A stretch of 64,000 bases of DNA from Imhoffiella fuscus (GTDB lineage Bacteria > Pseudomonadota > Gammaproteobacteria > Chromatiales > Chromatiaceae). Under the pieces are notes generated by a model. It did not search any database. It was not told the origin of the DNA and saw only the letters and a list, made by a program, of their open reading frames with translations. The stretch's first letter is position 1. Every line of letters starts with the position of its first letter. The stretch spans positions 1 to 64,000 of the forward strand of contig NZ_JBHUHX010000009.1 in the NCBI RefSeq assembly GCF_042682685.1, read 5' to 3'. Position numbers and translations under genes: made by a program. Positions 9,561 to 20,638 of this stretch are shown here, piece by piece.

Positions 9561-11841
9561 GCAGCCGCGCGGTTCCCTTGCGCAGATGCTCGGCAAAACT
9601 GGTGGCGGCCAGGGTCATGGCGTTTTCGCCCTGACGGTTGGTGAAGAGATAGACCCGCTTGAACTCGCTGACCCAGTTCAGCCGTAGCGTGTTACGGGTC
9701 CCGCGAAAGCTCTGGAACTCGACCCAGGCCCCCACCTCCAGCGCCCGTACCAGTTTGAGCTGAGGATCCGATTCGGCAACCTCGGCCTCGGTGGAACGAC
9801 GCGCGGCCTCGGGAGAAGGGCTCGTCGGCGTCGCGCTCGGTGGAAGCCGCGCCTCCGACCATTCGGCCGATTTGGTCGACGACGCTCCGGGCGGTATCGC
9901 CGGATCGGCGGACGAGGCGTCCTTGTGCAGGGCCGCCATGTGGAGCCGAATGAGCTCGGTGAAAAAGGCGTCCCAAGAGCCTTCTTGGTCGACGCGCTCC
10001 AGACCGCTTCGCAATCGCTTGAGCATATCGGGCAGCAGAATGAGCAACCGATCGCGATCCTGCGAACTCTGCTTGGGCTGAACGCTCCAGATGAGTTCAT
10101 CCATCAGACGCACGGCCTCGGACCAGTCGCCGCCCGAGTCACCGGCACGCGCGAAGACCTCGATCAGCACCAGACGCCAGTGACGGGCGAGAAAATCGGC
10201 GACCAGCGGCGGTAGATTGCGCCGATTGACCCGAGTCTCGATCTCCGAGGTGGCGCGAGCGGGGGCGATCTCCTTACGCTCGCGTGCCTCCAGTTGAGCG
10301 ACCACCTGGGTCGACTTGTCCTGTGCCCTCGCCTCCTCGTCGCGCAGGAACTCCTCAAGCTTCTGGAGCTGGGAGGCAAAGATCTGGACATCCGAATCGA
10401 ATCCCTTGACCACGGACTCGACGATCGCGGCAATCTTGGCGACCAACCTCGGCTCGTCGTGATCGCTACGGCCGATACCCGAGTTGGCGATGGCGTCGAG
10501 CAGACGGCGGGCCGGATGCTTGCGGTCCGAAAAGAAGCTCTTGTCGAGCAACGCGACCTTGAGGACCGGGATCTGCAGCTTGGCGATCTCGGCACGCATG
10601 GTCGAGGACAGGTCGGGGTCGTTGAAGATGGCGTCGAACAGCATCGACACGATGTCGATGGTCATGGCATCGGTGGGATGCGACCAACTCGCCATGGGGG
10701 TCGAGCGGATCTGCTGCAGGACATTGAAGCCCTGAGGATCGAGCCGATTCGCCCCCATACCGGGCATGGCTCCCGGCTCCATCGGCCCGCGCTGCAAGGT
10801 GCCGAGCGCATCGACCAGCTGCTGCGCGCTCATGGATTGAGCAGGAGCGCCGGGCATGCCGCCTGGCATCGCACCACCCTGCATCGAGGATCCGGGCGCA
10901 TAGCCGGGAACAGCGCCCCCCGTTGGCGCGCCCATAGAGGCTGCGGACTTGAGCACCTGCAGCAATTGGCTGAAGAGATCTTCTCCGCCAGTCTGAAATC
11001 CATCCCTGGACGCTGCCTGGGCATAGTTGGACGAGGAACCGGCGGTTGTCTGAGTCGATCCAGAGCCACCAGGTCCCACCGGCGCACCGTATCCACCACC
11101 ACCGCCGCCACCATCGGGTCTGGCGAACTCCTGATGCGTGTCGGTCGACATGGTCGGGAGAATGCCGGACTGGGCCAGGAAGCGGTTGAGGCCCGCGTAG
11201 ACGCCCGGCAACTCGGCCGCCGTCTGACGCTCGAACGACTGTAGGATAGCCAGTGACACCGGCCGCTCGATATCCATCTCGGTCAGGGCCGCGAGCATGG
11301 ATCGGTAGAGGCTGCCGGGATGAAGCGGATTGTCGTCCTGCCTGATCCGTTGAACCTTCATCAAGGCAGCGAGCCGGCGATCGAGCGCGACCAACTGCTG
11401 GGAACAATTGAAAGCGGCCCGAGCCGACAGCTTGCTGATGGCGAGATCCTGCTCGAACTCGTCCGGATCCACGAGACGCAGCTCGTCCGGCAAGGCCGAC
11501 TCGCGCCGCGAGCGACCGCCGCCGAGACCGGCCACGGATGCGTCGAAATGGGCGCAATAGGCGGCACGAAACCGCTGTAGCAAATGCTGCGGACGGCTCG
11601 CGAACAGCTGCGAGGCGGCGAAGTAGATCTGTTGCTGCTCGGAATTGGCCGCGCGGTCCGCCATCAACATGAATTCTTCGTTGGCGCGGCCGGCATGCTG
11701 AATGAAGACAGCCGTTACACCATCGATCAGACGATCGCGACAGGTCGCGAGCATTGCCGCGCAATCCTCGGAGATATCCACCGCCATGGAGCTATCTCGG
11801 CCCCCGATCGGGACAACGTTGGAGGTTTGTTTGTCGGCCAT
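9448..11841 (-). CDS. DUF1631 family protein, probable cyclic-di-GMP-linked or regulatory protein
   Basis: The 797-residue cytosolic protein matches the layout of DUF1631 proteins of Gamma- and Betaproteobacteria. An N-terminal helical part includes DPDEFEQDLAISKL. A Gly/Pro/Met-rich linker follows at about 240-360, then a helical core (DIVSMLFDAIFNDPDLSSTMRAEIAKLQIPVLKVALLD). The C-terminus, WVEFQSFRGTRNTLRLNW...YLFTNRQGENAMTLA, resembles a PilZ-like barrel. The family has no settled function. The last 113 bases overlap the convergent epimerase gene. The start ATG is at 11841, followed upstream by 200 bases of intergenic DNA before glmS ends. Confidence 0.8.
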   Translation of the reverse strand: MADKQTSNVVPIGGRDSSMAVDISEDCAAMLATCRDRLIDGVTAVFIQHAGRANEEFMLMADRAANSEQQQIYFAASQLFASRPQHLLQRFRAAYCAHFDASVAGLGGGRSRRESALPDELRLVDPDEFEQDLAISKLSARAAFNCSQQLVALDRRLAALMKVQRIRQDDNPLHPGSLYRSMLAALTEMDIERPVSLAILQSFERQTAAELPGVYAGLNRFLAQSGILPTMSTDTHQEFARPDGGGGGGGYGAPVGPGGSGSTQTTAGSSSNYAQAASRDGFQTGGEDLFSQLLQVLKSAASMGAPTGGAVPGYAPGSSMQGGAMPGGMPGAPAQSMSAQQLVDALGTLQRGPMEPGAMPGMGANRLDPQGFNVLQQIRSTPMASWSHPTDAMTIDIVSMLFDAIFNDPDLSSTMRAEIAKLQIPVLKVALLDKSFFSDRKHPARRLLDAIANSGIGRSDHDEPRLVAKIAAIVESVVKGFDSDVQIFASQLQKLEEFLRDEEARAQDKSTQVVAQLEARERKEIAPARATSEIETRVNRRNLPPLVADFLARHWRLVLIEVFARAGDSGGDWSEAVRLMDELIWSVQPKQSSQDRDRLLILLPDMLKRLRSGLERVDQEGSWDAFFTELIRLHMAALHKDASSADPAIPPGASSTKSAEWSEARLPPSATPTSPSPEAARRSTEAEVAESDPQLKLVRALEVGAWVEFQSFRGTRNTLRLNWVSEFKRVYLFTNRQGENAMTLAATSFAEHLRKGTARLLSQNPLTDRAVAQVLEKVGPPSDEPNGGSRSPGYAWE

Positions 11842-12061
11842 GATTGAGTGTGCGATGGGCGGTTGACCGAAAGTGAAGCAGTTGAGATTCAGGTATCCCG
11901 GATCATTGGCTCTATCTGCGGAGGCCGCAAGGGGCCCAAATCGCTAAAGCCGCCGGGAATTCGCGAACAGGCTCCTTCCCAGCATCAGTATAAAAAATAG
12001 GATCGAGGAGAACTGCCAACCGGGTCGCAAACCCTGGACTCCCCGATCATTGTTGACCACT

Positions 12062-13894
12062 TTACTCGACCGTTACCGACTTGGCGAGGTTCCTCGGTTG
12101 GTCGACATCGGTTCCCTTGAGCACGGCCACATGATAGGCCAGCAGTTGCAACGGAACCGTGAAGACGATCGGATCGATGAGATCATGAGTCTCGGGCAGC
12201 CGCATCACGGTCACCCCATCCGACTCCTCCATGGGGACCTGGAAATCGGCGAAAACATAGAGCCGCCCGCCGCGCGCGCGCACCTCCTCCAGATTCGACT
12301 TGAGCTTTTCCAGCAACCCGTTGTTGGGCGCCACCGCGACCACCGGCATCTGCTCGTCGATCAGGGCGAGCGGTCCGTGCTTGAGCTCGCCGGCCGGATA
12401 GGCCTCGGCATGGATGTAGGAGATTTCCTTGAGCTTGAGGGCCCCCTCCATCGCGATGGGATATTGTTCGCCACGACCGAGGAAAAGCGTGTGATGCTTG
12501 TCGACGAATTCCTCGGCCAACCGGGCGATGGGAGCGTCGAGCGCGAGCGCCTCCTCGATCTTGCTCGGCACTGCGCGCAGGACGGCCACCAGCTCTTGCT
12601 CCAACTGGCGATCGAGCCCCTTGCAGCGCGCGAGATTCAGGGTCAGCAACAACAGCGCGACCAGCTGCGTGGTGAAGGCCTTGGTCGAGGCGACACCGAT
12701 CTCGGGTCCGGCGTGGGTGAGGAAGACCAGATCGGACTCGCGCACCAGCGAACTCTCTGGAACGTTGCAGATCGCCAGGGTCGCGGTATAACCGGACCCC
12801 TTCGCCAAACGCAGCGCGGCGAGCGTATCGGCGGTCTCGCCCGACTGAGAGATGGTCACGAACAGCGCCCGCTCCGGCACCACATGGCGGCGATAGCGGT
12901 ATTCGCTCGCCACCTCCACCTGACAGGGCACGCCGGCGATGGATTCGATCCAGTAACGCGCGACCAGCGCCGCGTGATAGCTGGTGCCGCAGGCCACGAT
13001 GGTGACCGCGCCGAGTCCCTCGAACAGCTCGACGGCCTGACTGCCGAAGGTCTCGGGAAGCACCCGGTTGTCCGACAGGCGACCCTCCAAGGTATCGGCG
13101 ATGGCGCGTGGCTGCTCGAAGATCTCCTTGAGCATGTAGTGACGGAACTCGCCACGCTCGGTGGCGTCGACCGCCAGACTCGATGTCTTGACCGGACGCT
13201 CGACCTCACGGCCATCGCGATCCCAAATGCGCACCCGGTCCAGGGTCAACTCGGCGATGTCGCCCTCTTCGAGAAAGATGAAGCGATTGGTGACCGGCAG
13301 CAGGGCGAAGACGTCCGAGGCGATGAAATGCTCGCCGAATCCGACACCGATCACCAGCGGACTGCCCTGACGTGCCGCAACCAGATGATCCGGATCCTGG
13401 GCGTCGATCACGCCCAAGGCATAGGCACCGCGCAGCCGAGCCGTGGCGCCCCGCACCGCATCGATCAGGCTGCGGCCGTCAGACAGCGCGTCATGGATGG
13501 CGTGGACCACCACCTCGGTATCGGTCTCCGAGGTGAAGACATGGCCGGCCGCGATCTGCTCGCGACGCAACGCCTCATGATTCTCGACGATACCGTTGTG
13601 CACGATGGCGCAGCGGTCGTGACTGATGTGGGGATGAGCATTGTGGGTTGCCGGCTCGCCGTGGGTCGCCCAACGGGTATGGGCAATTCCGAGCGTGCCC
13701 AGCAGCGGATCGGCGGACACTTCACCGGACAGACGGGCGACCTTGCCGAGCGTGCGGATACGCTTCAGTTCCCCTGGAGCCGCCAGCACGGCGATTCCGG
13801 CGGAGTCATAGCCGCGATATTCGAGCCGTCGCAGCCCCTCCAAGAGGATGGCGGTCACTGGACGTTGAGCAATGGCACCGACGATTCCACACAT
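12062..13894 (-). CDS. glmS: Glutamine-fructose-6-phosphate aminotransferase (isomerizing)
   Basis: GlmS makes glucosamine-6-phosphate from fructose-6-phosphate and glutamine, the first step toward UDP-GlcNAc. The 610-residue protein starts MCGIVGAIA, so Cys2 becomes the N-terminal nucleophile of the glutaminase domain. RRLEYRGYDSAGIAV follows. Two SIS domains carry CGTSYHAALVARYW, SQSGETADTLAALR and HAEAYPAGELKHGPLALID, and the protein ends DQPRNLAKSVTVE. Length equals the usual 608-610. It lies 67 bases downstream of glmU on the same strand, so the two successive pathway enzymes are probably co-transcribed. Confidence 0.98.
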   Translation of the reverse strand: MCGIVGAIAQRPVTAILLEGLRRLEYRGYDSAGIAVLAAPGELKRIRTLGKVARLSGEVSADPLLGTLGIAHTRWATHGEPATHNAHPHISHDRCAIVHNGIVENHEALRREQIAAGHVFTSETDTEVVVHAIHDALSDGRSLIDAVRGATARLRGAYALGVIDAQDPDHLVAARQGSPLVIGVGFGEHFIASDVFALLPVTNRFIFLEEGDIAELTLDRVRIWDRDGREVERPVKTSSLAVDATERGEFRHYMLKEIFEQPRAIADTLEGRLSDNRVLPETFGSQAVELFEGLGAVTIVACGTSYHAALVARYWIESIAGVPCQVEVASEYRYRRHVVPERALFVTISQSGETADTLAALRLAKGSGYTATLAICNVPESSLVRESDLVFLTHAGPEIGVASTKAFTTQLVALLLLTLNLARCKGLDRQLEQELVAVLRAVPSKIEEALALDAPIARLAEEFVDKHHTLFLGRGEQYPIAMEGALKLKEISYIHAEAYPAGELKHGPLALIDEQMPVVAVAPNNGLLEKLKSNLEEVRARGGRLYVFADFQVPMEESDGVTVMRLPETHDLIDPIVFTVPLQLLAYHVAVLKGTDVDQPRNLAKSVTVE

Positions 13895-13961
13895 GGGACA
13901 TCTCTCACTGAGCGATCGATAAAGAACGCAGAAAACGAACCGTTCGGAAAACGCCGCCCGG

Positions 13962-15326
13962 TCAGCTCGATTTGGTGGGACGCTTCCAGCCCCGAAGCGT
14001 AACCTGACGCGCGCGCGCGACGGTCAGCTGCTCGGGCGGTGCATCCTTGCCGATGACAGAGCCGGCTCCGATGGTGGCACCCTCGCCGACCGTGACGGGC
14101 GCGACCAATGCGGCGTTGGAACCGATGAAGGCCCCGTCGCCGATACGGGTCTTGAATTTGTTGGCGCCGTCGTAGTTGCAGGTGATGGTGCCCGCGCCGA
14201 CGTTCACGCCGGCACCCACCTCGGCGTCGCCCAGATAGGTGAGGTGGTTGACCTTGCTGCCCAGTCCGACCGAGGTCTTCTTGATCTCGACGAAGTTGCC
14301 GACATGGGTCTGATCGGCGAGCTTGGCCTCGGGCCGCAATCGGGCGAAGGGTCCGATCCGAGCGTCGGCGCCCACCTCGGCCTGCTCGATCACGCAGTTG
14401 GCCTGAATCTCGGTGCCGGAACCGATGACGCAATCCCGAAGCAGACAGTTGGGTCCGACGCGCACGCCCGAGGCGAGCCTGACCTCGCCCTCGATCACCA
14501 CGTTCACATCGATGGAGACATCCTGCTCGGCCTCTAGCCGACCGCGCAGATCGAACCGGGTCGGGTCCGCCAGGGTCACGCCGGAGCGCATCAGATCCTC
14601 GGCCGCGCGACGCTGATAGAGACGCTCGAGCTCGGCGAGCTGGACGCGATCGTTGACACCGGCGACCTCGAACAGGTCCTCTGGCTGGGTGGTGGCGATG
14701 GTCACCCCCTCGCGGGCCGCCATCTCGATGACATCGGTCAGGTAATACTCGCCCTGGGCGTTGTCGTTGCCGAGCCGCCCAAGCCACTCCTGCAGGCGCG
14801 CGCGATCGGAAACCAGGAAACCCGTGTTGATCTCGCGAACCTCGCGTTCCTCCGGGGTCGCATCCTTCTGCTCGACGATCCGGGTTACGCGCCCGCTCGC
14901 GTCGCGCAAAATGCGCCCATAACCGGTCGGATCCGATATCTCGGCCGTGAGCAGACCCAGTTGGGTCTCCGCACCGGTCGCGATCAGACGCCTCAGGGTC
15001 TCCGGTGCGATCAGCGGGACATCACCATAGAGCACCATGACCCGATCCATGTCGCCCATGAGAGGCATGGCCTGGATCAGGGCATGCCCGGTGCCGCGCT
15101 GCTCCGCCTGCTCGGCCCAGGCGCAACCCTCGCCTTGCAACGCGGCCTGGACACGGTCACCGCCATGGCCGTAGACGACCACCACCCGCTCGGCCTCACA
15201 GCCGCGCGCGGCGTCCAGCACATGGGCGAGCAGCGGCCTGCCGGCCAAGGGATGAAGCACCTTCGGCAGGCTGGAACGCATCCGCTTCCCGAGACCTGCC
15301 GCCAGAATCACGACACCGAGTTTCAT
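13962..15326 (-). CDS. glmU: Bifunctional GlcNAc-1-P uridyltransferase / GlcN-1-P acetyltransferase
   Basis: GlmU makes UDP-GlcNAc for peptidoglycan and LPS. Its 454 residues comprise an N-terminal pyrophosphorylase domain (LAAGLGKRMRSSLPKVLHPLAG, VLYGDVPL, GYGRILRD, INTGF) and a C-terminal left-handed beta-helix of hexapeptide repeats (GPFARLRPEAKL, HVGNFVEIKKT, NHLTYLGDAEVG, TCNYDGANKFKT). Length and motif spacing are canonical. Downstream on the same strand is glmS; upstream lies the SlyD-like gene after a 69-base gap. Confidence 0.98.
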   Translation of the reverse strand: MKLGVVILAAGLGKRMRSSLPKVLHPLAGRPLLAHVLDAARGCEAERVVVVYGHGGDRVQAALQGEGCAWAEQAEQRGTGHALIQAMPLMGDMDRVMVLYGDVPLIAPETLRRLIATGAETQLGLLTAEISDPTGYGRILRDASGRVTRIVEQKDATPEEREVREINTGFLVSDRARLQEWLGRLGNDNAQGEYYLTDVIEMAAREGVTIATTQPEDLFEVAGVNDRVQLAELERLYQRRAAEDLMRSGVTLADPTRFDLRGRLEAEQDVSIDVNVVIEGEVRLASGVRVGPNCLLRDCVIGSGTEIQANCVIEQAEVGADARIGPFARLRPEAKLADQTHVGNFVEIKKTSVGLGSKVNHLTYLGDAEVGAGVNVGAGTITCNYDGANKFKTRIGDGAFIGSNAALVAPVTVGEGATIGAGSVIGKDAPPEQLTVARARQVTLRGWKRPTKSS

Positions 15327-15395
15327 ATCATCCTTTCCAGTTTGGGCGACGAGCCGCCGCGCCTTCCAGGTTTGGAGGCGCTGGGTCGACGCCGC

Positions 15396-15896
15396 TCAGT
15401 GAAGCCTGCCGATCGGCCGCTCGCCCCCGTCCAGGCCATGTGGCTGCTGCGAGGGACCTGGATCGCGAACCTCGTGAATCCGCACGTAAACCTTCAGCGC
15501 CTTGCCCGCGAGCCGGTGGTTTCCGTCGATCGTGAGCCGTCCTTCGGCGATTTGAGTGACATGGAAGATCCGCGCCTCGCCGCGATCGTTCTGCATTTGC
15601 ACCTCGGCCCCAACGACACGCAATTCGGCCGGAACGTTGTCGAGATCATCCGTGAAGACCAGATCCGGATCTCGCTTGCCAAACCCTTCTTCCGGCTCCA
15701 GAGAGAGTTCGACCTCGTCGCCGGCCCGCTTGCCGTGGATCGCCTTGTCCATCCCACCGATGAGTTCGACCAGACCTCCCTGGATGTAGGTCACTGGAAG
15801 GTCCGTCTGTTCAAGGATCACGCCCCGCTCGTCTGCGATGCGGTAGGTCAGAGAGACCAGCTTGCCTTCACGAACGACCTGATCGGACATGGTCAT
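15396..15896 (-). CDS. FKBP-type peptidyl-prolyl isomerase, SlyD-like
   Basis: The 166-residue cytosolic protein has the SlyD/FKBP-with-insert layout: GKLVSLTYRIADERGVILEQT, PVTYIQGGLVELIGGMDKAIHGKRAGDEVEL, then the insert-in-flap domain with EEGFGKRDPDLVFT, and the return to the FKBP core (LTIDGNHRLAGKALKVYVRI). It catalyses proline isomerisation and acts as a chaperone. The C-terminus is short and has only two His, lacking the long His/Cys tail of E. coli SlyD, so a nickel-donor role beside HypAB is not supported. AGGAGG lies just before the first ATG; a second in-frame ATG two codons later is equally possible. Confidence 0.9.
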   Translation of the reverse strand: MTMSDQVVREGKLVSLTYRIADERGVILEQTDLPVTYIQGGLVELIGGMDKAIHGKRAGDEVELSLEPEEGFGKRDPDLVFTDDLDNVPAELRVVGAEVQMQNDRGEARIFHVTQIAEGRLTIDGNHRLAGKALKVYVRIHEVRDPGPSQQPHGLDGGERPIGRLH

Positions 15897-15992
15897 GGAC
15901 TCCTCCTAACGATCGCGATGCGATCGGTCGGGTGATTGGGCCTATGTGATAGAGATAAAGATGCGGGCGGAGATCCAAGTTTGCCATAAATG

Positions 15993-16027
15993 CAAACGCC
16001 CCCGTCGTTGGTCAACGGGGGCGTTTG
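15993..16027 (-). terminator. Perfect hairpin terminator downstream of the atp operon
   Basis: Arms of 13 bp, CAAACGCCCCCGT (15993-16005) and its complement ACGGGGGCGTTTG (16015-16027), pair perfectly around a 9-base loop. It lies 140 bases after the atpC stop codon and before the SlyD-like gene. The following U tract is weak on either strand. Position and GC-rich stem point to intrinsic termination of the ATP synthase transcript. Confidence 0.8.
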
Positions 16028-16168
16028 TCGGTACCGGCAGGATGCCAGAAGCATTCGATGCGGGATTTAGACAATGGTCGGAAAGGATCCTACCCGAAGG
16101 GTATGGCGAGGGGCGAACCCCCATCTAAACATGCCGATCGTCGGGTGAGCTCATATCCGGGAATCGTC

Positions 16169-16594
16169 TTAGCCCCGCTTTATCTTGCGCAGCTTCTCGA
16201 TGGCGCGCAGTTGCGCCACGGCCTCGGCCAGCTCGGTCTGAGCCTTCGCATACTCGAACTCGGCCGTATGACCGGCGAGCGCATCCTCGGCGCGACGCTT
16301 GGCCTCGAGCGCGGCGGCCTCGTCCAGATCATGGGCGCGAACCGCCGTGTCGGCCAGAACCGTCACCACGCTCGGTTGAACCTCAAGCAGGCCGCCGGAG
16401 ATATAGAAGTGCTCCTGCTCGCCGTTCTCGGTCTCCACCCGGACATCACCCGGCTTGAGCCGGCTGATGAAGGCGGTATGACGCGGAGCGATACCCACCT
16501 CGCCCATCTCCGCCGTGGCATAGACCATGGTGGCGGAGCCGGAGTGGATGGCGCCTTCGGCGCCGACGATATCGACGCGGATTGTCATTGCCAT
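16169..16594 (-). CDS. atpC: ATP synthase F1 subunit epsilon
   Basis: The 141-residue subunit caps the central stalk and can inhibit ATP hydrolysis. The N-terminal beta sandwich contains VDIVGAEGAIHSGSATMVYATAEMGEVGIAPRHTAFISRLKPG; the C-terminal helical hairpin is ALEAKRRAEDAL...AIEKLRKIKRG. It is the last gene of the operon, 12 bases after atpD and followed by the hairpin at 15993. Length is normal for the family. Confidence 0.97.
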   Translation of the reverse strand: MAMTIRVDIVGAEGAIHSGSATMVYATAEMGEVGIAPRHTAFISRLKPGDVRVETENGEQEHFYISGGLLEVQPSVVTVLADTAVRAHDLDEAAALEAKRRAEDALAGHTAEFEYAKAQTELAEAVAQLRAIEKLRKIKRG

Positions 16595-16606
16595 GGGAAA
16601 TCCCCC

Positions 16607-17989
16607 TTAGCTGGCCATCTTTTCTGCTTTGGCCACCGCTTCGTCGATACCGCCGACCATGTAGAACGCCTGCTCGGGCAGGTGATCGTACTCGCCGTTG
16701 ACGATCGCCTTGAAGTCCTTGATGGTGTCCTTGACGGACACGAACTTGCCGGGCGCACCGGTGAAGACCTCGGCCACGAAGAAGGGCTGGGACAGGAAGC
16801 GCTGGATCTTACGCGCGCGGGACACGGTGAGCTTGTCCTCTTCGGAAAGCTCGTCCATACCCAGAATCGCGATGATGTCCTTGAGCTCCTTGTAGCGCTG
16901 CAGGGTACCCTGCACGGCGCGCGCAGTCTCGTAGTGCTCGGAACCGACGACGTTGGGATCGAGGATACGGCTGGTGGAGTCCAGCGGATCCACGGCCGGG
17001 TAGATGCCCAGCTCGGCGATCTGACGCGAGAGCACCAGGGTCGCGTCCAAGTGCGCGAAGGTGGTGGCCGGCGAGGGGTCGGTCAGGTCGTCCGCAGGCA
17101 CGTACACCGCCTGGAAGGAGGTGATGGAGCCGGTGCGGGTCGAGGTGATGCGCTCCTGCAGGGCGCCCATCTCGGAGGCCAGGGTCGGCTGGTAACCCAC
17201 CGCGGACGGCATGCGGCCGAGCAGTGCGGACACCTCGGTTCCGGCCAGGGTGTAACGGTAGATGTTGTCGATGAACATCAGCACGTCACGGCCTTCCTCG
17301 CGGAAGTACTCGGCCATGGTCAGACCGGTGAGCGCGACGCGCAGACGGTTGCCCGGCGGCTCGTTCATCTGGCCGTAGACCAGGGCCACCTTTTCGAGAA
17401 CGTTCGACTCCTTCATCTCGTGATAGAAGTCGTTACCCTCACGGGTCCGTTCGCCAACGCCCGCAAACACCGAGAAGCCCGAGTGCTCGACCGCGATGTT
17501 GCGGATCAGCTCCATCAGGGTCACGGTCTTGCCCACGCCGGCGCCGCCGAACAGACCGACCTTACCGCCCTTGGCGATCGGCATGATGAGGTCGATGACC
17601 TTGATGCCGGTCTCGAGGATCTCGGTGGAGGCTGCCTGATCCTCCAGCTTGGGGGCCGAGCGGTGGATCGACCAGCGCGCCTCGCTCTCGACCTCGCCCT
17701 GCTCGTCGATCGCGTTACCCAAAACGTCCATGATGCGGCCCAGGGTCGCCTGGCCGACCGGAACCTGGATGGGAGCACCCGTCGCGGTCACATCGACACC
17801 ACGCTGCAGACCGTCGGTCGTGCCCATGGCGATGGTCCGCACCACGCCGTCGCCGAGCTGCTGCTGCACCTCGAGCGTCAGCCCGGTCGACTCGATCTTC
17901 AGGGCGTCATAGACCTTGGGCATCTCACCGCGTGGGAACTGAACGTCCACGACGGCGCCGATGATTTCCACCACGTTACCGGAACTCAT
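16607..17989 (-). CDS. atpD: ATP synthase F1 subunit beta
   Basis: The 460-residue catalytic subunit has the P-loop GGAGVGKTVTLMEL, VGERTREGNDFYHEM with the catalytic Glu, and the ALLGRMPSAVGYQPTLA stretch (canonical beta has a similar SALLGRxPSAVGYQPTLA motif). The C-terminus AEKMAS and the DELSEEDKLTVSRARKIQRFLSQPF stretch that carries the DELSEED regulatory motif are intact. It catalyses ATP formation at the alpha/beta interfaces. It lies between atpG and atpC in the usual order. Confidence 0.99.
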   Translation of the reverse strand: MSSGNVVEIIGAVVDVQFPRGEMPKVYDALKIESTGLTLEVQQQLGDGVVRTIAMGTTDGLQRGVDVTATGAPIQVPVGQATLGRIMDVLGNAIDEQGEVESEARWSIHRSAPKLEDQAASTEILETGIKVIDLIMPIAKGGKVGLFGGAGVGKTVTLMELIRNIAVEHSGFSVFAGVGERTREGNDFYHEMKESNVLEKVALVYGQMNEPPGNRLRVALTGLTMAEYFREEGRDVLMFIDNIYRYTLAGTEVSALLGRMPSAVGYQPTLASEMGALQERITSTRTGSITSFQAVYVPADDLTDPSPATTFAHLDATLVLSRQIAELGIYPAVDPLDSTSRILDPNVVGSEHYETARAVQGTLQRYKELKDIIAILGMDELSEEDKLTVSRARKIQRFLSQPFFVAEVFTGAPGKFVSVKDTIKDFKAIVNGEYDHLPEQAFYMVGGIDEAVAKAEKMAS

Positions 17990-18078
17990 AGTCTTTTCCT
18001 CTTATGCCTTGCGGCATCTAGCGATTCTGTCTGGATCTGGTCAAGTATCTGGGAAGCACCCGCGACAGCCGGCTGCGG

Positions 18079-18945
18079 TCAAACTGCGGCGGCGCCGCTC
18101 ACGATCTCGGAGATTTCCTGCGTGATTGCGGCCTGGCGCGCCTTGTTGTAGACGAGCTGCAACTCGCCGATGAGGTTGCCGGCATTGTCGGAGGCGGCCT
18201 TCATGGCAACCATCCGGGCGGCCTGCTCGCATGCGCTGTTCTCGACCACCGACTGGTAGACGAGCGACTCGATATAGCGCGTCAGCAGGGCATCCAGAAC
18301 CGTCTTGGCATCGGGCTCGTAGATGTAGTCCCAGTGGTACGGCATGGAGTCCTGCTTTTCGCCGGGGACGAGCGGCACCAGCTGCCGAATGGTCGGGCGC
18401 TGAGTCATGGTGTTGACGAACTCGTTGCTGGCCACGTAGATGGCATCGATCTCACCCGACTCGAAGGCGTCGAGCATGACCTTGACCGTGCCGATCAGAT
18501 CCTCGACATGAGGCTGGTCGCCGAGATGCGTCGTCTGCGCCTTGACGTCGCCGCCGAAACGCTTGAAGAAGCCGAGCGCCTTGGTGCCGATGGTGCAGAA
18601 GACCGGCTCCACGCCCGCCTCGCGCTGCTCCTTGATCTCGGCGATCAGACGACGGAACAGGTTGCTGTTCAAACCGCCGCAGAGACCACGATCGGAGGAG
18701 ACGACGATGTAGCCGACCCGCTTGCGCGGGCGTTCCTCCGCCATGAAGGAGTGGCGATACTCGGGCGTCGCTTGGGCCAGATGACTGATGACCTGGAGCA
18801 TCTTCTCCGCATAGGGGCGAGAAGCGGACATGCGATCCTGGGCCTTGCGCATCTTGGAGGCCGCGACCATCTGCATGGCCTTGGTGATCTTCTGCGTGCT
18901 CTTGATGCTCGCGATCTTGGTGCGGATTTCTTTGGCGCCTGCCAT
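18079..18945 (-). CDS. atpG: ATP synthase F1 subunit gamma
   Basis: The 288-residue rotor shaft starts MAGAKEIRTKIASIKSTQKITKAMQMVAASKMRKAQ, the conserved N-terminal coiled coil of gamma. The C-terminal helix ARMVAMKAASDNAGNLIGELQLVYNKARQAAITQEISEI is also conserved. Upstream, toward atpA, lies a 138-base spacer with heptamer arrays instead of the short gap usual in this operon. The start codon follows an A-rich stretch right after the array. Confidence 0.98.
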   Translation of the reverse strand: MAGAKEIRTKIASIKSTQKITKAMQMVAASKMRKAQDRMSASRPYAEKMLQVISHLAQATPEYRHSFMAEERPRKRVGYIVVSSDRGLCGGLNSNLFRRLIAEIKEQREAGVEPVFCTIGTKALGFFKRFGGDVKAQTTHLGDQPHVEDLIGTVKVMLDAFESGEIDAIYVASNEFVNTMTQRPTIRQLVPLVPGEKQDSMPYHWDYIYEPDAKTVLDALLTRYIESLVYQSVVENSACEQAARMVAMKAASDNAGNLIGELQLVYNKARQAAITQEISEIVSGAAAV

Positions 18946-18949
18946 TTTT

Positions 18950-19080
18950 TAGCTCCCAGCCTCCAGCTTCCAGCCGCCGGCCTGTCCGGCCTGGGGCTGA
19001 GGAGGTTCGATACTTTTGAACGCACCACGCCAACCGCCATGCCTCCCGTTGGAGGCTGGCGGCTGGCTGCTGGCGGCTGT
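18950..19080. repeat. Inverted pair of heptamer (AGCNNCC) arrays between atpA and atpG
   Basis: The arm at 18951-18978 reads as four consecutive 7-base units AGCTCCC, AGCCTCC, AGCTTCC, AGCCGCC on the plus strand. The arm at about 19051-19078 holds four units on the opposite strand: AGCCGCC, AGCAGCC, AGCCGCC, AGCCTCC. The arms face each other across about 70 bases and could fold into a long imperfect hairpin in the atp mRNA. A related pair lies at 47236-47390. Confidence 0.75.
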
Positions 19081-19083
19081 CTC

Positions 19084-20625
<1,542 letters not shown>

Positions 20626-20638
20626 GGCGGTATCCAGT

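Noticed and set aside
12050..14002. A 650-codon open frame on the plus strand
   Set aside because: It lies opposite glmS, which has full family motifs, and its composition is that of an antisense shadow of a GC-rich gene.
15396..15896. SlyD-like protein as nickel donor for HypAB
   Set aside because: The C-terminal tail has only two His and no Cys cluster, and the gene is 11 kb from hypAB.
16025..18151. A 708-codon open frame on the plus strand
   Set aside because: It is antisense to atpC and atpD; the His/Gly-rich text is a product of complementing their codons.
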